A stretch of DNA of 64,000 nucleotides. Origin: CBDCFT01 sp965216365. GTDB lineage: Bacteria; Pseudomonadota; Gammaproteobacteria; Arenicellales; CBDCFT01. Below, piece by piece: positions 35,964-45,520 of this stretch (positions are counted from its first letter, which is position 1; every line of letters begins with the position of its first letter). The stretch is taken from the NCBI GenBank assembly GCA_965216365.1, contig CBDCFT010000012.1, positions 117,043-181,042 of the forward strand. The letters are read 5' to 3'. The translations under genes were made by a program, and so were the position numbers. The notes beneath the pieces were generated by a model that did no database searches, was not told the DNA's origin, and saw only the letters and a list, made by a program, of their open reading frames with translations.

Positions 35964-38573
35964 TTGAGTAAATCAAACCTAACAAACCCTGAAGTGCATG
36001 AGTTACTCGAGCGCGCGCAGAAAAAGGTCGAAAAAGGAAACTTAATCGCGCCTCCTGGTGACAACGCACTCGAGATTTATAGAGAGGTGTTGGAAAAAGA
36101 CCCGGACAATAGCGATGCGTTGGCGGCGTTGGTTAAGATAAAAGAACATCTGGCAACGGTAGTCGAAAGTTTCGACACTGAAAATGGTTCATCCTCTGCC
36201 CAGGAACAAGCTGCCGACAATACGTCAATGGCGGAGGTTTCACAAATCAACGCCGACACGGAATCCTCCGGTGTTAGATCACGACTGATTTCGCCGCTCG
36301 GAATCGCGGCAGCTGTTATTCCTGTCATGTTGGTTGCCGCATATTTTTACTTTTCAGATTCCGACTCCATTAATACCGACATTAAAGTGGCCGACGAGGC
36401 ACTACCAAAAGACAATTCCGTCGATCCGATTGATCCGGTAAATCCGACTATTGATATCCCCGCCACTATGGAAGATCCAGCTGTAGCCACACAATCGGAA
36501 ACGAATTTTGAGTTTACATCTTCAGTTGTTCCGGCCACTCAGACTGATGAATCAGAAAATGAACTCGCGGAAGCAAAAATTCAGGCAGATGAGATAGACA
36601 AAGCCGGTGACGAAAACGTTGACGACGTTTCGATTGCAGCACCCATGGCCGAAGTGGCTCCGGTCGACGATTCCGTTGATGTTGCTGCGACGGACACAAC
36701 ATATCCAGCAGATGCGGATGCCACGGCCGATACATCCGTCGTTGCAGACTCGGTGTCCGAAGAGCCAGAAAATGAACTCGCAGAAGTAAAAAATCCGGCA
36801 GATAAAATAAACAAAGACAGTGAAGAAAACGTTGACGACGTTTCGATTGCAGCACCCATGGCCGAAGTGACTCCGGTCGACGATTCCGTCGATGTTGCTG
36901 TGACGGACACAACATATCCAGCAGATGTGGATGCCACGGCCGATACATCCGTCGTTGCAGACTCGGTGTCCGAAGAGCCAGAAAATGAACTCGCAGAAGT
37001 AAAAAATCCGGCAGATAAAATAAACAAAGACAGTGAAGAAAACATTGACGACGTCTCCACCACAGGACGCAAGGTTAAAGTGGATACGGTCGACGATTCT
37101 GCCAATGTAGCTGCGACGGAAACGACATTTTCAGCAGATACGGGTGCTACGGTCGATACATCGGGAAAAGTTGAAAGTACGACATCGTCGGGTTCAATAT
37201 TGGCAATCACTGAGTCATCAAGCGATTCACCTGATGCAACAGAGGCGGTGACCGAACCAGTGACGGATCAAATTAACGGGACAGGCGAATACGACAGGGA
37301 ACCGGATTTCGAATTACCTTCAGACGTACCTCTGGAAATGTCCATAGCACAGTCGGTAGTAACGCAAAACGTCATGGAACCGGTTCCGACAAACGAAAGT
37401 ACCGGCGAAAGTACTGATGTAGTTGTTTATCCCTATGATTCCGGTGAAATTTTGCAATCGCCGGATCTCAGTACCTCCGACTTGCAAGTGGTCGAGACAG
37501 AACAATCGGAGATCGCAATAAATGATGCGGAAAACACCGACGTTTATGATGAAGAATCTTTAGAACAAATATTAACCGGCGCGCACGAAAAAGACGGTGA
37601 AGATGCCGATATCGTGTCGAGTGAGTCAGAATCACTGCCCGGCAACAATAACGAAACTCCCGATTCCATTGAACCCGTTCAAGCTGTCGATGCTTCCGCT
37701 ACGAAAGCAGAGCAGGTAAGTGTAGAACCGACACGAGATAACGAGAATAGCGATGAGATTGAAAACTCTCAGGATATACAGATTGCCCAGGCCGAAGATG
37801 ACGCTACGAGCGAGCGTGTTGAGGAGATCGTCATAGCCGTTTTGGAGAAAGAGAAATCCAAAGAGGTAGATGTAAATGAGATCACAGGTGAGCAAACAGA
37901 CGCGCTACTAGACGAGACACAGCGCGATTCCGCTGCGGGTGTCGAGGACGAAACCAGAAGGCTGGAAGAAGGGGTTGATAGATCCGTGTTTGCAGTTGAT
38001 CCGCGCAGTGCTGAACTAATTGCCGCCGTTAAATTCAATCAACTTGAAACAATTGACGATTTAATAGGCAGCGGCGTCAGTATTAACGCTGCTGATGAGA
38101 ATGGCGACAATGCGCTTATATATGCTGCCTGGGATGGTAAAAACGACACCATTCGATTTTTACTTGACCGCGGTGCGAATTTAAATCACAAAAATAATAT
38201 CGGGTGGAATGCGCTATTGAGCGCAGTGACAGCTGGTCATATTGAGACGGTTAAAGTGCTGTTGGCCGAAGGCGCTGATGTTCACTTTACCACCATGGGT
38301 GGCAAGAGCGTGTTAATGGCTGCCGCGCGTAACCAAAGACCTGAAATAGTGAAGTTGCTGCTACGATCCGGTGCAAAAATTAATCAAGTCAATAATGATG
38401 GGTGGAGCGCTTTGTTTTACGCCGTGTGGTATGGTTTTGAAGATATCGTATCCATTTTAATGGAGAACGGCGCAGATCTGTCCATTCGCGATCACGTCGG
38501 AAATAGTGTAACTAATGTTGCAAATAATCGAGGTCACAGTAAGTTACTAAAGCTACTGGTTGACAGCGCGTAA
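35964..38573 (+). CDS. Single-pass membrane protein with acidic tandem repeats and C-terminal ankyrin repeats
   Basis: This 869-residue protein starts at TTG 35964; an in-frame stop at 35937 excludes a much longer start. Residues about 1-60 look like a TPR-type helical pair (LERAQKKVEKGNL, EIYREVLEKDPDNSDALAAL). A transmembrane segment follows (about 115-132, GIAAAVIPVMLVAAYFYF). Residues about 135-680 are very acidic and Ser/Thr-rich with three 71-residue tandem repeats. Residues about 685-869 hold five to six ankyrin repeats (ENGDNALIYAAWDGK, GWNALLSAVTAGH, GWSALFYAVWYGF). It probably displays an ankyrin binding surface on a long disordered stalk. Confidence 0.8.
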   Translation: MSKSNLTNPEVHELLERAQKKVEKGNLIAPPGDNALEIYREVLEKDPDNSDALAALVKIKEHLATVVESFDTENGSSSAQEQAADNTSMAEVSQINADTESSGVRSRLISPLGIAAAVIPVMLVAAYFYFSDSDSINTDIKVADEALPKDNSVDPIDPVNPTIDIPATMEDPAVATQSETNFEFTSSVVPATQTDESENELAEAKIQADEIDKAGDENVDDVSIAAPMAEVAPVDDSVDVAATDTTYPADADATADTSVVADSVSEEPENELAEVKNPADKINKDSEENVDDVSIAAPMAEVTPVDDSVDVAVTDTTYPADVDATADTSVVADSVSEEPENELAEVKNPADKINKDSEENIDDVSTTGRKVKVDTVDDSANVAATETTFSADTGATVDTSGKVESTTSSGSILAITESSSDSPDATEAVTEPVTDQINGTGEYDREPDFELPSDVPLEMSIAQSVVTQNVMEPVPTNESTGESTDVVVYPYDSGEILQSPDLSTSDLQVVETEQSEIAINDAENTDVYDEESLEQILTGAHEKDGEDADIVSSESESLPGNNNETPDSIEPVQAVDASATKAEQVSVEPTRDNENSDEIENSQDIQIAQAEDDATSERVEEIVIAVLEKEKSKEVDVNEITGEQTDALLDETQRDSAAGVEDETRRLEEGVDRSVFAVDPRSAELIAAVKFNQLETIDDLIGSGVSINAADENGDNALIYAAWDGKNDTIRFLLDRGANLNHKNNIGWNALLSAVTAGHIETVKVLLAEGADVHFTTMGGKSVLMAAARNQRPEIVKLLLRSGAKINQVNNDGWSALFYAVWYGFEDIVSILMENGADLSIRDHVGNSVTNVANNRGHSKLLKLLVDSA
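36555..37060 (+). repeat. 213-bp in-gene tandem repeat
   Basis: Units begin GAAAATGAACTCGC at 36555, 36768 and 36981, exactly 213 bp (71 codons) apart. Units 1 and 2 are nearly identical at the DNA level, and unit 3 diverges after about 80 bp. The identity suggests recent duplication and likely length variation between strains. Confidence 0.85.
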
Positions 38574-38584
38574 GCGGGTTACGG

Positions 38585-39037
38585 TCAGTTCGTACTTCCG
38601 ATCTCGAGTTCCAGTACAACCAGCTTTTTATCAATTGCAGTGGACAGTTGAGCATAGCCGCTCACTTTCTCAGCATTCTCTTTATTTTTGAAATATTCAG
38701 GGGTTATTTCTCCCGTTAGCAATGCGGGATGTTCCGGACAATAATCTTGACTAATGCTTGAACCCAATGGTTCGCCACACAATGTGACCATGATGTTTTC
38801 ATCTGTCGAAGAAAAAGTTTTCAACATAACTCGTTCTACTTTCTCAGGTAGATTCCGGTAGGAAATCGCAAACAGAATTTTACTATCAGAACTCTGCGCT
38901 CGAAGTTCTCCATACTCCGAGCTGGTGATCAGCGGTAACGAGGGTGTCACTTCTTCGCCCCAGACAGGTGTTACAGCGATGAACAACATTACACATATAA
39001 CCATCTGCATCGCTTTAAACGTCACCAGGGAGTTCAT
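38585..39037 (-). CDS. Hypothetical secreted protein
   Basis: Started at the ATG at 39037, the product has a signal peptide (NSLVTFKAMQMVICVMLFIAV, cleaved before EEVTP) and a mature domain of about 120 residues with two Cys (CGEP, YCPEH) that could form a disulphide. I do not recognise the family. It converges with the ankyrin protein gene and is divergent from the OmpA-like gene. Confidence 0.6.
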   Translation of the reverse strand: MNSLVTFKAMQMVICVMLFIAVTPVWGEEVTPSLPLITSSEYGELRAQSSDSKILFAISYRNLPEKVERVMLKTFSSTDENIMVTLCGEPLGSSISQDYCPEHPALLTGEITPEYFKNKENAEKVSGYAQLSTAIDKKLVVLELEIGSTN

Positions 39038-39156
39038 GTTAACGTCCTGTATACAATAATGGGTAAAAATCGTCATGCTTCTTGGGTTATTGATTTATTA
39101 CGTTTATGGCGCCAAAATCCGACAATAGACCAAATTAAACAATAGAGGGTAAGGCA

Positions 39157-39654
39157 ATGCAAATTCGTGTATTTGTTATTTTAGCTATGTGTCTGGCAGT
39201 TTCTTCCTGTACGTCAAAGCTGACCAATGAAGACCTTGTTAGTGAATTTGAGCGGCTAAATTTTCAGACAATGGAAGATGAACGGGGTGTGGTCGTTTTA
39301 GTGCCTGATGTGTTTTTTGAGTTTGGAAAATTTGACTTAAGTGATGAGGCTCGTGGAAAGTTGGAGATTATTTCAAATGTTATAAACAGCAACACCTCAG
39401 ACACACGAAAAATCCTGGTTGAAGGCCATACGGATTCCCGGGGAACGGAAGAATTTAATATGAATCTGTCGAGAGAGCGTGCCGAAACTGTAACGAATGA
39501 ATTGACTTTCGGAAATGTTCGGCCTGACAGGGTAGTGACAGAATGGGTAGGTGAGTCTAGACCGATAGCTCCAAATGAAAACGCAGACGGATCGGACAAT
39601 CCGGAAGGCCGTCAGGCAAATCGTCGTGTTGAGATTGTCATACTAAATCCATAA
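39157..39654 (+). CDS. OmpA-domain lipoprotein (Pal-like)
   Basis: A 165-residue protein with a lipoprotein signal (VILAMCLAVSSC, Cys at residue 18) and an OmpA C-terminal peptidoglycan-binding domain (FFEFGKFDLSDEARGKL, then VEGHTDSRG, NLSRERAETV, NRRVEI). The Asp and Arg that bind diaminopimelate in this fold are present (HTD, NRRVE). It should tether the outer membrane to peptidoglycan. No tol genes are adjacent, so it is not the primary Pal. Confidence 0.88.
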   Translation: MQIRVFVILAMCLAVSSCTSKLTNEDLVSEFERLNFQTMEDERGVVVLVPDVFFEFGKFDLSDEARGKLEIISNVINSNTSDTRKILVEGHTDSRGTEEFNMNLSRERAETVTNELTFGNVRPDRVVTEWVGESRPIAPNENADGSDNPEGRQANRRVEIVILNP

Positions 39655-39762
39655 CAACGCCGTACATGTCTTAATTGGCGTGAACCCGGTATTTGATCAA
39701 TGGTGTTGGAAAAGTGAGTCGGGTTATGCCAAATAGGCTTCTCACGATCAGAGAGTGCTGTA

Positions 39763-41001
39763 TTGAATTACACTGACAACGACCTCGTGTTTAAACGCGA
39801 GACAACGATCAATATTCCGGGACTGTCGGTAGATTTAGATGACTTTCTTCGCGAATCCATTAGCACAGCGGCGGCAACGCTACCGGAAAGCGGCATTATC
39901 GAAGTGGTGAATTACGGTAGGGAGCGCGATGGGTTGATTCCTTTTTGGGTCGGCGAAGGCGATGTGCCGACACCGGCATTCATCTGTGATGCCGCGATCG
40001 AAGCATTGCGTGCAGGTGAGACCTATTACACGTACCAGCGCGGTATTCCCGAATTGCGCGAAGCAATAGCGCGTTATCATCAGCGGCACTTTCAAATTGA
40101 TCTCGACCCCGGGCGTGTCATCGTCACTGCATCCGCCATGCAGGCGATGATGGAAACCATGCAGACCCTGGTCGGTGCGGGTGACGAGGTTATCGTTATC
40201 TCGCCGGTGTGGCCGAACATTTATGCCTGCATCCACATGCAACAGGCGGTGGCGCGTTCAGTGCCTTTGTATACCGAAGATAATGAATGGCGTCTCGATC
40301 TTGAAATGTTGTTTGATGCGGTTAATGCAAAGACCAGGGCGATCTATGTCAATACGCCGGGGAACCCGACCGGTTGGGTGATGGCAAAACAAGACATGAT
40401 CACGTTGCGTGATTTTGCCCGCGAACGCGGTTTATGGGTTGTCGCCGACGAAGTGTACGGAAAATTCGTTTATGACCATACCGCGGCGCCTTCCTTTCTT
40501 GAGATCATGCAAGCGGATGAACGTCTGATTGTTACCAATAGTTTCTCCAAAAACTGGGCGATGACCGGCTGGCGCGTCGGTTGGGCGGTCATTCCCAAGG
40601 GTTTGGGTCAGGTGTACGAAAATCTGGTGCAATACAATACCTCCGGAGTGGCGTCGTTTTTACAGAAAGGATGCGTAGCGGCGATTGATAATGGCGATGA
40701 GTTTATTCAGCAACAAGTATCGCGTTGCCACACAAGTCGTGACGAGATATGTGAACAATTGCAGTCCGTACCCGATGTGCGTCTCATTAAGCCCAAAGGG
40801 GCGTTCTATTTATTCTTTAGAGTTGATGGTGAGTCCGACAGCGTAAATCTTGCTAAACGATTGGTCGACGATGCAAACGTTGGTCTGGCACCAGGTACCG
40901 CCTTTGGCGCGGGTGGCGAAAGTTATGTACGACTATGCTTCGCGCCGTCGCCGCAGACCTTGCGCACGGGTGTTGAGCGAATAGTTGAGGCACTTGGATA
41001 G
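39763..41001 (+). CDS. Class I/II PLP-dependent aminotransferase
   Basis: A 412-residue fold-type I aminotransferase. The PLP Lys is in SFSKNWAMTGWRVGW; NTPGNPTGWV and ADEVYGKFVYD are the other PLP contacts. It is similar in pattern to aspartate/aromatic aminotransferase AspC2-type enzymes. The start is a TTG at 39763 without a strong ribosome binding site. The substrate is not determined. Confidence 0.85.
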   Translation: MNYTDNDLVFKRETTINIPGLSVDLDDFLRESISTAAATLPESGIIEVVNYGRERDGLIPFWVGEGDVPTPAFICDAAIEALRAGETYYTYQRGIPELREAIARYHQRHFQIDLDPGRVIVTASAMQAMMETMQTLVGAGDEVIVISPVWPNIYACIHMQQAVARSVPLYTEDNEWRLDLEMLFDAVNAKTRAIYVNTPGNPTGWVMAKQDMITLRDFARERGLWVVADEVYGKFVYDHTAAPSFLEIMQADERLIVTNSFSKNWAMTGWRVGWAVIPKGLGQVYENLVQYNTSGVASFLQKGCVAAIDNGDEFIQQQVSRCHTSRDEICEQLQSVPDVRLIKPKGAFYLFFRVDGESDSVNLAKRLVDDANVGLAPGTAFGAGGESYVRLCFAPSPQTLRTGVERIVEALG

Positions 41002-41010
41002 TCGACCGGG

Positions 41011-41463
41011 CTAAGGCTGATAAAAAGTCAGGCCATCAATATCATCCGGGTTTTGTTTGCGCCCACGCAGCTCGATGACATTCCGGTCCGGGTCGCGTAC
41101 GAAAACCGAAACATGCCCATCGTTAGATTCTATTGGGCCAAAGGTCACAGGGCCTTGCGTAATTTCTATTTTATTCCGGTTTAAGGTGTCGATAGTTTCT
41201 TTAATTGAGGCCACACGCAAGGCAATATGGGTGATACCGGTGTGCTTGGTATCGACATCCATGAGAACGTTTTTACCATCGACCGGTTCGATACCGTTAA
41301 CGATTAAATTCAACTCAACATCGTGTTGATTTTTTAGAATAACCACGGCATCGAACTCAACTTCGGTTAACACCTCGAAGCCCAGCAACTGGTAGAACGC
41401 AATCGCTCTTTTGGCATCGGCCACGCGAATGCCGACATGATCGACGGCTTGGACTTCAATCAT
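41011..41463 (-). CDS. VOC (glyoxalase/bleomycin-resistance fold) protein
   Basis: A about 150-residue vicinal-oxygen-chelate protein (VDHVGIRVADAKRAIAFYQLLGF, then GITHIALRVASI, VFVRDPDRNVIEL). Metal ligand candidates are the His of DHVG, the His of THIAL and the Glu near the end of IELRG. The ATG at 41463 fits the family better than the frame start 18 bp upstream. Function could be a lyase, epimerase or dioxygenase. Confidence 0.82.
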   Translation of the reverse strand: MIEVQAVDHVGIRVADAKRAIAFYQLLGFEVLTEVEFDAVVILKNQHDVELNLIVNGIEPVDGKNVLMDVDTKHTGITHIALRVASIKETIDTLNRNKIEITQGPVTFGPIESNDGHVSVFVRDPDRNVIELRGRKQNPDDIDGLTFYQP

Positions 41464-41484
41464 CGTTTGCGTCCCGATCAAACG

Positions 41485-41778
41485 TCAGGGCCGGCGATGT
41501 GTGCGCCGTTTTCGATTCCCGCTGCTGTTATCTTTTGTTCGAGCAAGACTGACGACCAGATTACGGCCGTTAAAATCCTCGCCATTCAACTGGAGGGCCG
41601 ATTTGGCGGATTCCTCACTCGTATACGTAACAAAGCCAAAGCCCCGTGATCGTCCCGAGTCTTTATCGATGATCAACTTGACCTCGGTAGTATCGCCTAA
41701 TGCGGCGAATTTTTCTTGCAGTTCATCTTCCGATACGGCAAACGATAAGTTACCGACGTACAATTTTGTTCGTTTCAT
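41485..41778 (-). CDS. Small RNA-recognition-motif (RRM) protein
   Basis: A 97-residue single RRM with RNP-2 LYVGNLSF (residues 6-13) and RNP-1 RGFGFVTY, plus a basic tail (NRKRRTHRRP). Such glycine-poor RbpA-like proteins bind single-stranded RNA and are often cold-induced. The 41779-41977 upstream region shows no other gene. Confidence 0.9.
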   Translation of the reverse strand: MKRTKLYVGNLSFAVSEDELQEKFAALGDTTEVKLIIDKDSGRSRGFGFVTYTSEESAKSALQLNGEDFNGRNLVVSLARTKDNSSGNRKRRTHRRP

Positions 41779-41977
41779 TTAACCTAACGTCTTGATCTAA
41801 ACTAGCATAGTTAAGACGTCACCCGAACGCACCATCCTGCAACGGGAATGACATGTCTAACCTCCGAGCGTGGAATTATAGTCTAAACGCAGCCGTTTAT
41901 CCCAAACCTGATACAAAATAGTGTGCGGGTTTTTTTGAGACGGACTTGTGAAGCATAAATAGGATAAGATAATTCGC

Positions 41978-43480
41978 ATGCGGGATACTCGAAACACCGG
42001 CGACTCAATTATGCGTCCAACTCCTCCGGGAATTGGCGAATCGATAGATACAGGCTTGCAAATTGACATCACTGCGTTGATCGATTCGGTTTTGCGTCAT
42101 CGACTGGAATCACCCGTTGTGCGAACGGCGACCGCGCATCAACTGCAAGTCGCGCTGCCACGGTCGATACCCGATGTGGGCATGGATTTTGACGATGTTG
42201 CGATGGAAGTGAAGTCCATTGTTGAAAATTATATGCGCAAGAATTCCCATCCGGGGTTTTATGGTTATATTGCGTCACCGGCATTACCCACTGACCCCGC
42301 TTCCCATGCACTGACGGCCGCATTGAACCAGAATGTTGTCGGTTATCCTGGCGCGCCGGGAGCAGCGACAGTGGAACGCACAGTGATACGTTGGATGATT
42401 GAACTCATGGGTTATCCATCATCTGCCGATGGCGTTTTTCTTAGCGGTGGCTCAATGGCCAATTTCTCCGCTTTGGTTGCCGCAATGTATGACAAGCTGG
42501 GTGTCGATGCGATAAATGAAGGCTTGTTGGGCAATTGCCAAAAAGGGCAACCGATAATACTTGCCGCTTACTCGGTTCATTTCTCCATCCAACGTGCAGC
42601 CGTATTGCTTGGCATTGGAAAAAATAATGTTAAAACAATTGCGACGGATGAGCATTTTCGATTGCAGGCGGGTGCGCTCGACAGAGCGCTGTACGAAAGT
42701 GAGCAAACCGGCGAGTTACCGTTTTGCGTTGTCGCTACCGCCGGTTCGACAACGACTGGCACGATTGACCCGCTCGATGAAACTGCGGATGTATGTCGGC
42801 AACATGATGTCTGGTTTCACGTGGATGCGGCCTATGGTGCCGCGGCGATGATGAGCAAAGCGTTGCGTCCACAACTCAATGGAATCGAAAAAGCCGATTC
42901 TATTTCCATGGATCTGCACAAGTGGTTTTACATGGCGTTCGATGGATCGATACTTTTATATAAAAATCCCGATAGCGCGCGTCAGGTATTCTTCCAGCAG
43001 TCCGACTATGTGCAGTTTCCGAAGGAAGGAACACCGGAACAACATATGTTTTTTCATTTAAGTCCCGAGCTATCACGCCGCTTTCGCGCCTTGCCTGTGT
43101 ATATTGCTCTGCGTTATTACGGCATCGAACGTCTGGGGCGAAACGTTTATCATAATGCCGAATGCGCACGCTACCTGGCGGCATTGGTCAAAGACCACGT
43201 CAATCTTGAATTGCTTAACGAACCGGAGCTATCGATCTGTTGTTTTCGTTTTGTCGATTCGGCTTTGAGTGCTGAGCAAACGGATGCAGCGAATACAGCA
43301 ATCCGTCAAAAACTGGAGCAGGAAGGTGACTTCTATTTGTCGCCGACGGATATCGCAGGCCGGCCCGCATTGCGAGTGTGCGTATGTAGCCATACTACAA
43401 GAGCGGAGCACATGGAACAGTTGATAGACGCAGTCATTCGCATTGGTCGACACCTTACAAGAGAGCAAAACATTGACTAA
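41978..43480 (+). CDS. PLP-dependent aromatic-L-amino-acid decarboxylase family protein
   Basis: A 500-residue group II decarboxylase. The PLP Lys is in DLHKWFYM; HVDAAYGAAA and GSTTTGTID are PLP contacts. Members decarboxylate tryptophan, tyrosine or DOPA, and some are aldehyde synthases. It overlaps the Rieske oxygenase gene by 8 bp, suggesting that the two act on the same amine-producing or amine-consuming route. Confidence 0.88.
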   Translation: MRDTRNTGDSIMRPTPPGIGESIDTGLQIDITALIDSVLRHRLESPVVRTATAHQLQVALPRSIPDVGMDFDDVAMEVKSIVENYMRKNSHPGFYGYIASPALPTDPASHALTAALNQNVVGYPGAPGAATVERTVIRWMIELMGYPSSADGVFLSGGSMANFSALVAAMYDKLGVDAINEGLLGNCQKGQPIILAAYSVHFSIQRAAVLLGIGKNNVKTIATDEHFRLQAGALDRALYESEQTGELPFCVVATAGSTTTGTIDPLDETADVCRQHDVWFHVDAAYGAAAMMSKALRPQLNGIEKADSISMDLHKWFYMAFDGSILLYKNPDSARQVFFQQSDYVQFPKEGTPEQHMFFHLSPELSRRFRALPVYIALRYYGIERLGRNVYHNAECARYLAALVKDHVNLELLNEPELSICCFRFVDSALSAEQTDAANTAIRQKLEQEGDFYLSPTDIAGRPALRVCVCSHTTRAEHMEQLIDAVIRIGRHLTREQNID

Positions 43481-44522
43481 TTCGCTTCCCGCGCACTGGT
43501 ATACGGATGAGAAAATTTATCGTAGAGAACGCGACCACATTTTTGCGAAAAACTGGTGGTTGCTCGGGCCGGAACATGATCTGGTTTTGCCCGGCGCATA
43601 TGTCTGCGATGTGATCTGCGGTTGGCCGGTGTTCGTGCTGCGCGGCGAAGACGGTCAGCTGCGTGGGTTTCATAATGTGTGTCGTCATCGTGCATCGGCG
43701 TTGCTGGAACAAGGGGTGGGTTGTGCTCGCGAAATACGTTGTCCGTATCATGGCTGGCTTTATGATTTGAATGGCAGGTTAATCAAGACACCGAACTTTG
43801 GTGATGACTCTATAGTAACGAACAACCAACATAATCTTTTTCCGATCCGGGTCGATACCTGGCGCGGTCTTGTATTTATCTGTATCGATCACGCGGCGCC
43901 GGAGTTGCACGGTTGGTTAGGCAGCGCAGATAAACTTTGCCAGTCGTTTCCCTCACTGGCGGCACTGGACTATCACGGCGAATTCGTTGTTGAAGGCGAT
44001 GCGAACTGGAAGACTTATTGCGATAACACGGTAGAGGGTTATCACTTGTCCCTGGTGCATCCACGTTTAGCCAAGTCGCTGGCGAAAGGCGCGGTGGACA
44101 TTAAATCATACAATGACGGACGTGTGGTTGCGTTTCATGTGGACTACGGCAGCGGCAGTGATGGCGCAAGTCTGCGTGGCCAGGAAGGTTTATGGTTGTA
44201 CCTGTTTCCAGGTTTTCAGTTGGTCGCCGGCGCGACAACATTCAAAGCCGAACGCGTCGAACCACTCGGGCCGCGTGCATTGCGATCGCGCAACTGGGCA
44301 TGGTACCGCGACTTATCCGATAGTGATCGGCAGGACGCGTTCGATTGGGCGCGGCAAATCGTGCAGGAAGACCTTGGCGTTTGCGAAAAAGTCCAACACA
44401 ATCTTGATGCCGGCGTGTTCATCTCCGGTCCCTTGTCTCCGGCGCAGGAGAGTTACGTCATTCGCTTGCAGGAGTTGGTGTATTCCGCACTCGAGAATGA
44501 CAACAGCAAAAATTCGCAATAA
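43473..44522 (+). CDS. Rieske-type aromatic/quaternary-amine oxygenase, alpha subunit
   Basis: Starting at TTG 43473 (preceded by GAGAG), the about 349-residue product has the Rieske cluster ligands CRH and CPYH (CRHRASALLEQG, CPYHGWLYD). The mononuclear iron site is DNTVEGYHLSLVH, with the usual downstream acidic ligand. The single-subunit layout resembles choline, carnitine and glycine-betaine monooxygenases. A reductase partner is not in the window. Translational overlap with the decarboxylase gene suggests a shared pathway. Confidence 0.85.
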   Translation: MTNSLPAHWYTDEKIYRRERDHIFAKNWWLLGPEHDLVLPGAYVCDVICGWPVFVLRGEDGQLRGFHNVCRHRASALLEQGVGCAREIRCPYHGWLYDLNGRLIKTPNFGDDSIVTNNQHNLFPIRVDTWRGLVFICIDHAAPELHGWLGSADKLCQSFPSLAALDYHGEFVVEGDANWKTYCDNTVEGYHLSLVHPRLAKSLAKGAVDIKSYNDGRVVAFHVDYGSGSDGASLRGQEGLWLYLFPGFQLVAGATTFKAERVEPLGPRALRSRNWAWYRDLSDSDRQDAFDWARQIVQEDLGVCEKVQHNLDAGVFISGPLSPAQESYVIRLQELVYSALENDNSKNSQ

Positions 44523-44596
44523 GTGTTGACGGGAAAATCCGGATTCCGTTCGTTAGAACCGAATTCAAAAACGCCTTTTTGAGATAGACCCTGGAA

Positions 44597-45460
44597 GTGA
44601 CGGCTTTCCTGCTTGCGCTGACCGCAGCGATCCTATTTGGCATCTCAGGCGTGACCGCGAAACGTGGCCTCGCACACGCCGATGCGCATACAGGTTCGCT
44701 GGTGCTGCTGGCGACGGTAGTGGGTATTTACTTGCTCTGTTCTCCGCTGTGGATGCAATCGGGCGACTGGTTCAGCGCAGGGTTTTGGGTGTTTGTATTG
44801 AATGGCTTTTTGCATCCCATGCTCTCCATGTATTTCGCGCTCGAAGCACACGCCCGCGCTAATCCAACCGTCGCAGCGACATTTACTTCCACTGCACCGT
44901 TGTTTGCTGCGGTGACGGCGATATTGTTTCTTGGCGAACAAATAAATCTGATCATTGGGTTGGGTACGTTATTAACCGTAGCCGGTGTGATGGCATTGTC
45001 CTGGACCACCCAAGGTGTTACCAGACTCATGCGCATTACATTATTGTTTGCCAGTGGCGCGGCTTTGATTCGTGGTTTGAATCACACCGTCGGCAAATGG
45101 GGTTTGAATCTTTTGCCCAACGTGTTTATGGCGGGTTTTGTTTCATTTTCCGTCGCGCTGATCGGCGGCCTGATACTTTATCGCGTGCGTCACGGTCGCA
45201 TGCCTTCACCCGTACCGAGACTTGGACTGCATTATTTGATCGTCACCGGAGCGTTGATTGCGGTTGCAATTGTGTGCATGTATGGCGCGCTGGGTTTGGG
45301 CCAGGTTGTTGTCGTGTCGCCCGTCGTCGCTTCTTATCCGTTGTTTACATTGTTAACAGCATTGTTGATCGGGCAGGAACGCCTGTCGGCGAAACTGGTC
45401 GCGGGTGTTGTTCTCGTTGTGACCGGAGTCATGGCAATCAGTTTGTCTAATTCTTTCTAA
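44597..45460 (+). CDS. EamA/DMT-family transporter
   Basis: A 287-residue, ten-segment transporter (GTG start at 44597 with GGAAG upstream). The two EamA halves end in TAILFLGEQINLIIGLG and TALLIGQERLSAKLVAG. It is likely in the same transcript as the Rieske oxygenase and may move that pathway's substrate. Confidence 0.85.
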   Translation: MTAFLLALTAAILFGISGVTAKRGLAHADAHTGSLVLLATVVGIYLLCSPLWMQSGDWFSAGFWVFVLNGFLHPMLSMYFALEAHARANPTVAATFTSTAPLFAAVTAILFLGEQINLIIGLGTLLTVAGVMALSWTTQGVTRLMRITLLFASGAALIRGLNHTVGKWGLNLLPNVFMAGFVSFSVALIGGLILYRVRHGRMPSPVPRLGLHYLIVTGALIAVAIVCMYGALGLGQVVVVSPVVASYPLFTLLTALLIGQERLSAKLVAGVVLVVTGVMAISLSNSF

Positions 45461-45520
45461 CCAATTTTCAAGCGCGTTATACTGCGCGAAAAAATTTCCG
45501 ATATCACCCAGCGAAAACTT

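Noticed and set aside
36514..37210. Antisense open frames with repeated Ser/Thr or Arg/His-rich segments
   Set aside because: They mirror the acidic tandem repeat of the ankyrin gene on the other strand and have no independent support.
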